From an uncultured Oligoflexia bacterium (lineage in GTDB: Bacteria > Bdellovibrionota > Bacteriovoracia > Bacteriovoracales > Bacteriovoracaceae): a stretch of DNA of 10,738 nt. The notes beneath the pieces are model-generated. The model was not told where the DNA came from. It was given only the letters and a program-made list of their open reading frames with translations, and ran no database searches. Numbering within the stretch: position 1 is the first letter of the stretch; the number at the start of each line of letters is the position of its first letter. The position numbers and the translations under genes were made by a program. The stretch covers positions 1 through 10,738 of the forward strand of contig CATLVA010000020.1 in assembly GCA_950060715.1 (NCBI GenBank), in the 5' to 3' direction. Positions 1 to 7,177 of this stretch are shown here, one piece after another.

Positions 1-696
1 AGACTCAGCGTCTACGTGTAGCTGCTTAAAGAAATCTAGCTCATCTATGTATTTTTTGAGCATAGTCATTTCAATTTGAAGATTCTTAATACGTGATACG
101 ATTTCCGATTTGTCTTTTCTCTCAAGAACAGATCCCTCAGTAATGCGAATCATGGATTGAAAGTCACGATCAACATCCTTAATCACATTTTCAATATTGC
201 TCAGCTTAACTCCCGAACGAGTTACAGAATATACCCTCTCACTCATACGAGTTAAGGTTTTCCAACGATTCTCTCTTACAAAATCATAAAACTTATCCAT
301 CTTAGTATTAAAGACATTTAGTACTTGATTCGTTTTTTGAAATGAAAGCAAATTCGTGGTTGAAGTTTTTAGTTTTTGAAATTCAGCTTTGAGTTTTTCA
401 AACTCTTCTGTTTTTATTTGTAAATCAACCTTAGAGAACTCTTTTTCTATTTCTTTGATTTTTTCTAAGGCAAGTTTATAGTCTTCAATCTCAACCAGTT
501 CTTTGACTCTATTGATCTCCGGCTTAGCTTCATGCTTCTCCAGAATATAACTAACTTGGTGTAAATTTTTAGCGCGACTACCATCTAAAAAACCTAGCTG
601 CCAAAAATAAGCTAATGTTCCTAGAATGGCCGTTCCCATGATGGCCAATGTAATTTGGTAAAATCCAATAATTTTTGAATTGTATGTTCGAATCAT
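1..696 (-). CDS. Hypothetical membrane-anchored coiled-coil protein (3' end outside window)
   Basis: An uninterrupted reading frame of 232 codons starts at ATG 694-696 and runs off the left edge without a stop. An in-frame TAG lies about ten codons upstream with no other usual start between, and GAGG sits just before the ATG, so the start is well fixed. Residues about 10-32 are a hydrophobic membrane segment (IGFYQITLAIMG onward). The rest is charged and helical: lysine/glutamate-rich stretches at about 62-112 and 195-222 look like coiled coils, separated by a less charged region. Basic residues before the membrane segment suggest the N-terminus is inside, which would place the coiled coils in the periplasm, but basic residues also follow it, so topology is uncertain. 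I do not recognise the family. It follows the fliA terminator and has its own candidate promoter, so it is probably a separate transcription unit; a flagellar role is only suggested by position. Confidence 0.75.
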   Translation of the reverse strand, partial: MIRTYNSKIIGFYQITLAIMGTAILGTLAYFWQLGFLDGSRAKNLHQVSYILEKHEAKPEINRVKELVEIEDYKLALEKIKEIEKEFSKVDLQIKTEEFEKLKAEFQKLKTSTTNLLSFQKTNQVLNVFNTKMDKFYDFVRENRWKTLTRMSERVYSVTRSGVKLSNIENVIKDVDRDFQSMIRITEGSVLERKDKSEIVSRIKNLQIEMTMLKKYIDELDFFKQLHVDAES

Positions 697-731
697 CCTA
701 ACCTCGAGCGACTTCCTTGTTCTTAACTAAA

Positions 732-761
732 ATTATCTAATAAATTTCAATGGGTTGTAAA
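732..761 (-). promoter_or_regulatory. Candidate housekeeping (sigma-70-like) promoter for the leftmost gene
   Basis: Read on the minus strand, TTTACA (756-761) and GATAAT (732-737) are separated by 18 bases. They lie immediately downstream of the operon terminator and about 35 bases before the ATG at 696. Each box differs from the TTGACA/TATAAT consensus at one position. The region is AT-rich, so chance matches are possible. No sigma-28 type promoter (TAAA with GCCGATAA) was seen here. Confidence 0.45.
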
Positions 762-764
762 GCA

Positions 765-787
765 AAGGCCGCTATCAAAGCGGCCTT
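765..787 (-). terminator. Hairpin terminator at the end of the flagellar operon
   Basis: A perfect 9-bp inverted repeat (AAGGCCGCT / AGCGGCCTT) with a 5-base ATCAA loop lies 30 bases after the fliA stop codon. In the minus direction the stem is followed by TGCTTTA, a short and broken T-run. It is a GC-rich stem in an AT-rich gap exactly where the operon should end. The weak T-tract means it might be only a partial terminator or an RNA 3'-end stabiliser. The plus direction is also T-rich after the stem, but no plus-strand gene ends here. Confidence 0.7.
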
Positions 788-817
788 ATATTTCTACCAT
801 AATTTGGATTTTAAAAT

Positions 818-1603
818 CTAGACTGCAATATCTTCGTGAGAGTCAAAATCATTCTTTAATTTTGCTTTCAACTTCATAATTGCCTGCGTATGTAATTGAG
901 AAACTCTTGACTCTGTTACGTCTAAAACTTGACCAATTTCTTTAAGATTAAGATCTTCGAAATAGTAAAGTGAAAGAACTAGCCTTTGCTTCTCAGGAAG
1001 AGACTTAATTCCATCTTTAATAATATTTTGAGCTCTCTTGTAGTTTACTGCTGAAAATGGGTTTGAAGAACGTCTATGCTCTAAAAGCCCCATCATTAAC
1101 TTTTTATCCCCACGACTAAAAGTTGCTGAGTCATCAATATTTAAAAGAGAAACTGATTTAGACTTGTTAAGCATCTCATGGAAATCTTCCATAGAACACT
1201 CAAGTTCAGCACACATCTCTTCATCCGTTGCTGGACGACCAAGGTCTCTTTCTAGTTTTGCATATGTCTTTTCTAGGTGCTTAGTTTTTTCTCTCACTGA
1301 ACGTGGAACCCAGTCTTGAGATCTTAATTCATCAAGAATTGAACCTCTAATTCTAAATTCTGCATACGTCTTGAACTTATTATCTCTACTAGGATCAAAC
1401 TTTTGGATTGCATCCATAAGTCCAATAACCCCACATGAGATTAAATCATCTAATTCTATATTGGCCGGTAAACGAGCCGCTATCTTCTGAGCGATAAAGC
1501 GCACTAACGGTGCATATTCTACAATGATCTCATCTTTAACTTTTGGATCCATTGTGCATCTGTAATCTTTAAGGTTCTTTAATTTAGCGGTGAGTGATGA
1601 CAT
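818..1603 (-). CDS. fliA: Flagellar sigma factor FliA (sigma-28 / WhiG family)
   Basis: A 261-residue RNA polymerase sigma factor expected to direct transcription of late flagellar genes such as flagellin and motor/chemotaxis genes. Region 2 (about 25-95) has the family landmarks RLPANIELDDLI and GLMDAIQKFDP, then TYAEFRIRGSILDELR and DWVPRSVR, which are diagnostic of the FliA/SigD/WhiG group and of core binding and -10 recognition. Region 3 covers about 100-175. Region 4 (about 195-248) carries the helix-turn-helix LKEIGQVLDVTESRVSQ for -35 recognition. Length is close to the usual 240-260. AAGGAG lies 8 bases before the ATG at 1603, which supports this start over the internal Met18. It is the last gene of the operon, 27 bases after flhG and before a hairpin terminator. 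In many bacteria FliA is held inactive by FlgM; no flgM is visible here. Confidence 0.95.
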   Translation of the reverse strand: MSSLTAKLKNLKDYRCTMDPKVKDEIIVEYAPLVRFIAQKIAARLPANIELDDLISCGVIGLMDAIQKFDPSRDNKFKTYAEFRIRGSILDELRSQDWVPRSVREKTKHLEKTYAKLERDLGRPATDEEMCAELECSMEDFHEMLNKSKSVSLLNIDDSATFSRGDKKLMMGLLEHRRSSNPFSAVNYKRAQNIIKDGIKSLPEKQRLVLSLYYFEDLNLKEIGQVLDVTESRVSQLHTQAIMKLKAKLKNDFDSHEDIAV

Positions 1604-1630
1604 TGAGCTTCTCCTTAAGCATGGGGGTTT

Positions 1631-2467
1631 TTAATGAACTTCTTGTTCACGAACTTCACTCTTTTTTTCGGTCAACCGCTGGACCACTTGAAGAAAATTT
1701 TGGTGCAGGTTATTTTTGCCGCTACCTAAAAATTCTGTATCAAAAGCTCCTGTAGGAACGTTTAAACGCCTTACCCCTCCTAAAATATGGGTACGACAAC
1801 CTAAATAATTCTCTACTGTTTCACTCAATGTTTTTACGACTTTAGAAAACTGTTGTTTCTGAGTCACCATATTAACAAGTAAATGATTTTCTTTGATTCC
1901 AAACTTCATGCTCAACACCTTAATAAGTGAATAGCTATCAGTAATAGAAGACTTATCAGGAGTAACGACTACCACTCTTTTATCACTATAGGCATTAAGA
2001 GTCAGGGACTGCTTGGTAAGTCCTGCAGGACAATCGATTAGAACATAATCATATTCTTTTGCATGTTCATTAAGAATATCGATAATCACTTCTTCTAATC
2101 TAAACTCTGCATCAAATAGATCAAGACATCCGTTTGAAGCAGACAAAAGATGAAAATTACCGTCTTTGTATAAACAATCTTCAAATACTCTTTCAGCAGA
2201 AACTAGCGAGTAGAAAGTATTATTGAGAGGTAGACCTAGTTTGATAGCTGTGTTGGATAGATTGTAGTCAGTATCAATTAGCAAAACTTTTTTATTTTGT
2301 TTGGCCAGTTCTCTTCCAATTTTAAGCGAAATTGATGTTTTACCAACTCCCCCTTTACCACCAGTAATGGAGATAATTTGAGTTTCAGTTGATTCTGAAC
2401 TTAAAATTTGACTGCTGATCTGATTGTGAGAATTGAATGAGCTAAGCCATTCACTAGTTCTATCCAT
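1631..2467 (-). CDS. flhG: FlhG/FleN (YlxH) MinD-like ATPase, flagellar number regulator
   Basis: A 278-residue P-loop ATPase of the MinD/ParA class that, in polar flagellates, limits flagellar number and works with FlhF. The deviant Walker A motif GGKGGVGKTS is at residues 36-45 with both lysines (K38, K43). The switch I region DTDYNLSN is at 65-72, keeping the catalytic-type aspartate D67 but with Asn where FlhG usually has Gly in DADLGLAN. Switch II DCPAGL is at 145-150. The TPDKSSITDSYSLIK segment (169-183) is typical of FlhG. The C-terminal stretch at about 253-268 could form the amphipathic membrane-binding helix seen in MinD and FlhG. The first 30 residues show no clear DQAxxLR activator motif. 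AGGAAG lies just before the ATG. It sits between flhF and fliA, the usual place, which favours FlhG over a chromosome or plasmid partition ATPase. Confidence 0.93.
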   Translation of the reverse strand: MDRTSEWLSSFNSHNQISSQILSSESTETQIISITGGKGGVGKTSISLKIGRELAKQNKKVLLIDTDYNLSNTAIKLGLPLNNTFYSLVSAERVFEDCLYKDGNFHLLSASNGCLDLFDAEFRLEEVIIDILNEHAKEYDYVLIDCPAGLTKQSLTLNAYSDKRVVVVTPDKSSITDSYSLIKVLSMKFGIKENHLLVNMVTQKQQFSKVVKTLSETVENYLGCRTHILGGVRRLNVPTGAFDTEFLGSGKNNLHQNFLQVVQRLTEKKSEVREQEVH

Positions 2468-2468
2468 A

Positions 2469-2504
2469 AACTTCCTGTCCTACGTACACGACCAACATCC
2501 TGTC
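2469..2504 (-). repeat. Imperfect direct repeat containing a duplicated ribosome-binding site before flhG
   Basis: Minus-strand GACAGGAAGTT (2469-2479) and GACAGGATGTT (2494-2504) match at 10 of 11 positions, 25 bases apart. They occupy the 52-base flhF-flhG gap, the widest inside the operon. The proximal copy contains the AGGAAG that serves as the flhG Shine-Dalgarno sequence; the distal copy has no start codon at usable distance. It may be a small local duplication or chance. Confidence 0.4.
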
Positions 2505-2519
2505 AGTCGGTTAATTTAT

Positions 2520-4007
2520 TTATAACTGAAACATTCCAGCTAAAAGTCTTTCTGCAGTTGCCGACTCGATATCATCAGGAACGACTGCTCCTGTGCTATA
2601 AAACATCAAAGGCAACTCTGCATGTGCTTGATGCACATTTAAAAGCGATCCAAAACTTAAACATTGATCGATATGTGTTATTGTAACACCATTGGCGAAT
2701 GACTTGAACTTGGAAAGAATTTTTCGGTTGTAGATTTCCGAATGAATCCCCGACAGAGTGACAAGAAATTCGATTTGATCAAATGAACGTCTTAGAGTTT
2801 CGATAAATTTGCGAGCTTCGTTTTCTTCTTTAAAGTCTAGTCTTAGATCAAGAATAATTGACTTCCCTTCATCCTTAGCCTTACGAGCTTCGGCCATAAG
2901 ATGAGAAAGAGTTTGAACCTCAGTGATGGCCAATTTGAAAATTCTCGAAGTAAATTCTGATTTACCTTGATCAATTTCTCTTTGGCGAAATCTAATAATT
3001 TGAACATTATCTTGTAGTACTGCCAGCTTTAAGGCCATACTGGCCTGTCCACAAGTACTTTCAGAAATTAGTGCTGTCACTGGCTGTTTAGCTTCTGCCT
3101 TTGAAAAATAAGGCATTCCAACATGAATAATTTCATTTAACTCTCTTAAAGCGAATTCATAAATTGAGTCTGAGTCATTTAAGTCATCCGGAGACATTTC
3201 AAAATTTGCTTTACGAATAATCTTTTGAACAAGCCCCTCTTCAAGCTCTAAAGAACGAAGAGTCGTTCTTAACTCGCGGAGCCCTTGAGGCTCCTCATAT
3301 TTACCACTCTGAGCTTCTGAAAGTTTTTCAGTTAACTCAAAAAGCTTTTTTTCAAGCAATTCGATTTGATGTTTTTGACTTTTAATCTCACCACCTAGAG
3401 CCGCAGAAACTTCGTTTACACGCTTTTTCTCAAACTCAATCTCACGGTGAAGGTCTTCATCGTAATGATTATCTGTTGCTGAAGTAGCTTCATACACTGG
3501 CTGAACAGGAGCAACTCTTTGCTCTCTTCGAGGCTGTTGAGGATCTGGCTTAGCAACAGGCTGCTGCCTTACAAATTGATCAAAACTTTGTCTTGGAGCC
3601 TCATCTTCTTCATCTGGAGTCGTTAAGAAATCATCCAGTGAATTTTGAAGCTTCTTAGAAGCTTTTGAAACTGTATTTACCACTTTATTTAAACCAAGTG
3701 CCCCATATCCGCCGTTTCCACCCTGAGCTGAACCATTATAGTTATTGATAGCTTCATTAACTTCATTAGCTGGAGCGCTGTAAAAATCACCTCTCTGTTC
3801 ATCATTTAAGACGCGATCTACTTTAGCTTTTTTAGTATAGTTTTGTTCTGAAATAGCAGCAGTGATCTCGATTCGCTTATTTTTAAAAGCACCCTTCAAA
3901 CCTTTATTTGTCACAGTTTTAAGAATGATAGCATCAGGACCAAGCTCTCTTTTAACAGCCTTAAGCGTCTCGTCTAATGTGTCTCCTTCGAATTTTCTAA
4001 CAAACAT
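2520..4007 (-). CDS. flhF: FlhF-like flagellar placement protein with degenerate GTPase motifs
   Basis: A 495-residue SRP-type GTPase homologue; canonical FlhF marks the site of polar flagellum assembly. The N-terminal B domain (about 1-52) is typical, starting MFVRKFEG and containing KRELGPDAIILKT. A low-complexity linker rich in Gly, Asn, Pro and Gln follows (about 53-185), then a coiled coil (about 185-232), a helical N domain (about 240-305) and the G domain (about 308-495). In the G domain the nucleotide motifs are lost. The P-loop GPTGVGKTT position reads SESTCGQAS (315-323), DTAG reads DLRL (387-390) and TKLDE reads THIDQ (444-448). Nearby structural landmarks persist (FGSLLNV, STGAVVPDDI), so the assignment to FlhF holds. 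The frame is intact, with AAGGA before the ATG and only 3 bases after the flhA stop. It is probably a working protein that does not bind GTP normally. Confidence 0.88.
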   Translation of the reverse strand: MFVRKFEGDTLDETLKAVKRELGPDAIILKTVTNKGLKGAFKNKRIEITAAISEQNYTKKAKVDRVLNDEQRGDFYSAPANEVNEAINNYNGSAQGGNGGYGALGLNKVVNTVSKASKKLQNSLDDFLTTPDEEDEAPRQSFDQFVRQQPVAKPDPQQPRREQRVAPVQPVYEATSATDNHYDEDLHREIEFEKKRVNEVSAALGGEIKSQKHQIELLEKKLFELTEKLSEAQSGKYEEPQGLRELRTTLRSLELEEGLVQKIIRKANFEMSPDDLNDSDSIYEFALRELNEIIHVGMPYFSKAEAKQPVTALISESTCGQASMALKLAVLQDNVQIIRFRQREIDQGKSEFTSRIFKLAITEVQTLSHLMAEARKAKDEGKSIILDLRLDFKEENEARKFIETLRRSFDQIEFLVTLSGIHSEIYNRKILSKFKSFANGVTITHIDQCLSFGSLLNVHQAHAELPLMFYSTGAVVPDDIESATAERLLAGMFQL

Positions 4008-4010
4008 GGG

Positions 4011-6077
4011 TTACATCCTTACTGTACCAAGTGATCTAATATTTATTTCCGGGCTCAATTCGTTATGACTTACAACGATTAAGTTCGGGATAAACTTTTC
4101 AGTTAAACGCTTGAAGTGCCTTCTGACAACTGGAGAACAAAGTACAATCATCTTTTCTCCCATTTCAGTTGCTTCTTCAATTCGCTCATTTAAACTTGCT
4201 AGAATTGTTTGAGTGATTTTTGGATCAAGAGATAACTCTTGCCCTTTTTCAGTTTGAATAATGTTTTGAGCTAATGACTCTTCTATTCCTCTATCTAGTG
4301 TAAATAGTGGAATATCTCCCTGATCACTCTTCACTTTTTCCGTAATAGTCCTGTATAAGCCTTCTCTCGCTAATTCCGTTAACGTATCAGCATCCTTTAT
4401 CATTGTACCATGCTCAGCTAATGATTCAAGAATCGTACGCAAATCTCTTATTGGAATTCCTTCTCTAAGTAAATTTTGCAGGACTTTCAACACACTGCCA
4501 AGAGACAATATTTCAGGAACTAAATCATCTACCAATTTAGGATAATCTTGTTTAAATGTATCAAGTATTCCCACCAATTCCTGACGTCCAAACATCTCGT
4601 GAAGATTAGACTTTAAGATTTCAGTGATATGGGTTGCGATAACAGTTGATAAGTCGACTACAGTATATCCATTGTATTGAGCATCGTCTTTGAGTTCTTC
4701 GTTGATCCAAACAGCATCTAAACCAAACACAGGTTCTCTCGCTTCAATTCCGTCAATCGGCTCAATAACAGTTCCCGGGTCCATAGCTAGATAGTGATCT
4801 GGCATCAAGTCTGCTTCAGCAACTTTAATTCCTTTGATTTTTAGAGTATATCCACCCGGTTTAAGTTCTAAATTATCTTTGATTCGAATTGATGGAATAA
4901 TAAGACCCCAATCTGAAACAAATTGTTTTCTAATATGACTGATTCTCTCAAGAAGATCTCCATCTTGTTCTGAATCTACGATATTAACTAATCCATAACC
5001 AACTTCAAGTTCAACAAGTTCAAGTCCAAGTAGATCTTCAAGGTTATCATCATTAGCTTTTTTCTCTTCAATCGCCTCTTGCTTCTCTTTTAGTGCGGTG
5101 GCTTCTTTGTTTTTATCCATTCTGTAAGCACCAAAAGCTAAGCCTCCACCGACAAGCAAGAATTGAAACATTGGAAAACCAGGAATAATGGCAAAAGATG
5201 CGACAACTCCACCAGTCATATAAAGTGCTTTTGGATTTACACTAAACTGCTTACCAATTTGTTCACTTAGTCCATCATCATTTGTATTTCGAGTAGCGAT
5301 AATACCGGCAGCAGTAGAAATAACAATCGCCGGAATTTGAGCAATCAAACCATCACCCACGGTTAGAAGAGTAAAGACTTCTGTCGCTTGAGAAAAACTC
5401 ATATTAGACTGAGCGACACCAATAATTATCCCACCAATGATATTGATTGCAGTAATAAGAATACCTGCGATCGCATCACCTTTAACGAATTTACTGGCAC
5501 CATCCATAGACCCATAAAAGTCAGCTTCAGCACCAACTTCAGCTCTTCTTTTCTTTGCGGTCGCTTCATCAATTAAACCCGCATTAAGGTCAGCATCGAT
5601 GGCCATTTGCTTACCAGGCATTGCATCTAAGGTGAATCGTGCAGCAACTTCAGCAACCCTACCAGCACCTTTCGTGATAACGATAAAGTTGATGATTACA
5701 AAAATGATAAACATGATTATACCAACAGCGAAATTACCACCAACGATATACTCACCAAAGGCGCGGATAATTTCCCCTGCAGCACTTGAACCTTCCGCCC
5801 CCCCACGACCGAGAATGTTTTTAGTCGAGGCTACGTTTAATGAAAGTCTAAAAAGTGTAATAACAAGAAGTACCGATGGAAAAGTTGAGAAGTCCAATGG
5901 TCTCTTAATGTAGATCGAAAGAAATAAAATTATAACTGATGCTGCAATACTGATTGCGATTAGTAAGTCCATCATCGCAGGTGGAACTGGAACAATCATA
6001 ACTGCCAAAACCGCAACTAAGGTGGCGGCTACATACATATCAGGGCTGTTGGCAAAATCTTTGAAGTTTTTAAACAT
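4011..6077 (-). CDS. flhA: FlhA, flagellar type III export gate protein
   Basis: A 688-residue inner-membrane protein that forms the nonameric ring of the flagellar export gate, couples proton flow to export, and docks chaperone-substrate complexes. The N-terminal half (about 15-315) holds roughly eight membrane segments. The family (FHIPEP) signature is visible at about 147-167, with RFTLDAMPGKQ followed by DADLNAG. Other landmarks are FRLSLNVAST (76-85) and the conserved stretch around GDGLIAQIPA (241-250). A charged linker (about 321-350) leads to the soluble cytoplasmic domain, which runs to the end and includes the LPD-type segment ADLMPDHYLAMDPG and the family C-terminal region with VVRRHFKRL. 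Length is normal for the family. The start is backed by AAGGA placed over the flhB stop, 9 bases upstream. Expression is clearly coupled to flhB and flhF. Confidence 0.97.
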   Translation of the reverse strand: MFKNFKDFANSPDMYVAATLVAVLAVMIVPVPPAMMDLLIAISIAASVIILFLSIYIKRPLDFSTFPSVLLVITLFRLSLNVASTKNILGRGGAEGSSAAGEIIRAFGEYIVGGNFAVGIIMFIIFVIINFIVITKGAGRVAEVAARFTLDAMPGKQMAIDADLNAGLIDEATAKKRRAEVGAEADFYGSMDGASKFVKGDAIAGILITAINIIGGIIIGVAQSNMSFSQATEVFTLLTVGDGLIAQIPAIVISTAAGIIATRNTNDDGLSEQIGKQFSVNPKALYMTGGVVASFAIIPGFPMFQFLLVGGGLAFGAYRMDKNKEATALKEKQEAIEEKKANDDNLEDLLGLELVELEVGYGLVNIVDSEQDGDLLERISHIRKQFVSDWGLIIPSIRIKDNLELKPGGYTLKIKGIKVAEADLMPDHYLAMDPGTVIEPIDGIEAREPVFGLDAVWINEELKDDAQYNGYTVVDLSTVIATHITEILKSNLHEMFGRQELVGILDTFKQDYPKLVDDLVPEILSLGSVLKVLQNLLREGIPIRDLRTILESLAEHGTMIKDADTLTELAREGLYRTITEKVKSDQGDIPLFTLDRGIEESLAQNIIQTEKGQELSLDPKITQTILASLNERIEEATEMGEKMIVLCSPVVRRHFKRLTEKFIPNLIVVSHNELSPEINIRSLGTVRM

Positions 6078-6086
6078 TTGTCATCC

Positions 6087-7169
6087 TTAACTTAATGCTT
6101 TTACTTTTCTTTTTACTCGGTAAACGAAAGCTAGTATCTCTGCTACTGCTTTATATAAAGATCTGGGCACTCCTTCCCCGACTTTAACTGTTTTATAAAG
6201 AGCTCTTGCTAGAGGAACATTTTCAACGATTGGGATGTCGTGTTCCTTTGCGATTTCTCTAATTCTCATTGCAAGGTGATCTTGCCCCTTCCCGATAACC
6301 TGGGGAGCAATCATGGTATCTCTATCATACCTGATAACGATGCTAATATGTGTCGGGTTTGTAACAATTACATCCGCTTTTGGGATGTCCGACATCATTC
6401 TATTTTGAGACATTTCACGCTGAATGGCACGAATCTTTTGCTTAACTTCTGGATTTCCGTCTTTTTCTTTGGATTCTTCCTTAACCTGTTGTTTTGTCAT
6501 TCTAAGTTTTTCCATATACAGGTATTTTTCCCAGAAAAAATCCATGATCGCGACAACAAGCAAACCGATCAAAATGGCACCAGCTAGTTTAAAAGCAAAA
6601 AGTTTTCCATAGCTAAAAGCTTGAGCTGCTTCAGTATGCAAAAATCCTACAAAGCTAGTAATATTGGCCTGAATAATATTATAAGTAATGGCCAGAACAA
6701 TAGAGAATTTAAAAAGCCCCTTAATAACTTCACCAAGAGATTTTTTGGAAAAGATTCTTTTAAAACCACTGGCCGGACTAATTCTTTCCAACTTCAATTG
6801 TAGAACATCTGGAGCATAGATAAATCCCACTTGAGATACTTGAGAAACAAAACCAAGAATAAAGGAGGTTCCAAATATTGGTGCCACACTTTTACCAATA
6901 CTATAAAAAGACTCACGAAGAATTTGCTTTCCCATCTCTTGGTCAGCAAAAGCTCTCGTTAGATCAAGACCGTAAAGCCATGCAATATAGTCTGACATGA
7001 CTTCAAAAATATAGAGACTAGAAAGCACTAGTACTGAAAAAGCACCTGCTAAAATCAAAACCGAATTGAGCTCTTTAGAAGAAGCTACATCTCCCTTCCT
7101 TCTGGCATCGTCTATCCGATACTGGGAAGGCTCTTCGGTTTTTTCGCCACTGTCTGAATCGTCAGCCAT
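6087..7169 (-). CDS. flhB: FlhB, flagellar export gate and substrate-specificity switch
   Basis: A 360-residue protein that wraps the export gate and switches export from rod/hook to filament substrates. It starts with the typical KTEEPS and DARRKGDVASSKEL segments (10-34). Four membrane segments are visible at about 35-58, 90-118, 148-172 and 190-213. A charged linker (about 215-262) follows, then the cytoplasmic domain with the autocleavage site NPTH at 271-274 (bases 6348-6359), where the chain is cut between Asn271 and Pro272. The downstream VPLARALYK segment (318-326) and the C-terminal helix are also typical. The C-terminus ends at the core domain with no long proline-rich tail. The start is supported by an AGGATAG sequence overlapping the fliR TAG stop, with an 8-base gap. 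Confidence 0.97.
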   Translation of the reverse strand: MADDSDSGEKTEEPSQYRIDDARRKGDVASSKELNSVLILAGAFSVLVLSSLYIFEVMSDYIAWLYGLDLTRAFADQEMGKQILRESFYSIGKSVAPIFGTSFILGFVSQVSQVGFIYAPDVLQLKLERISPASGFKRIFSKKSLGEVIKGLFKFSIVLAITYNIIQANITSFVGFLHTEAAQAFSYGKLFAFKLAGAILIGLLVVAIMDFFWEKYLYMEKLRMTKQQVKEESKEKDGNPEVKQKIRAIQREMSQNRMMSDIPKADVIVTNPTHISIVIRYDRDTMIAPQVIGKGQDHLAMRIREIAKEHDIPIVENVPLARALYKTVKVGEGVPRSLYKAVAEILAFVYRVKRKVKALS

Positions 7170-7177
7170 TTTCTATC

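Noticed and set aside
757..776. TAAAG followed by GCCGCTAT on the plus strand as a sigma-28 promoter
   Set aside because: The spacing is far too short, the second element is part of the terminator stem, and no plus-strand gene lies downstream.
1606..1619. Small hairpin (GCTT/AAGC) displaying the fliA ribosome-binding site in its loop
   Set aside because: The stem is only 4 bp with two G-C pairs and would be unstable; not enough to claim a thermosensor or other regulatory structure.
1631..2467. ParA/MinD chromosome or cell-division ATPase
   Set aside because: The position between flhF and fliA and the FlhG-type segment after switch II favour FlhG; no minC, minE or parB neighbour is present.
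2481..2486. TACGTA palindrome in the flhF-flhG gap as an operator
   Set aside because: A 6-base palindrome is expected by chance and has no extended symmetry.
2523..3095. Frameshift or pseudogene as the cause of the missing FlhF motifs
   Set aside because: I re-translated the P-loop region by hand; the frame is open and the framework residues on both sides stay aligned in one frame, so the changes are substitutions rather than a shifted frame.
3862..4068. Plus-strand open frame antisense to the start of flhF and end of flhA
   Set aside because: It lies fully opposite two convincing genes, its product has no recognisable features, and it has no clear ribosome-binding site; other short plus-strand frames opposite flhA, flhB, fliR and fliO were left out for the same reason.
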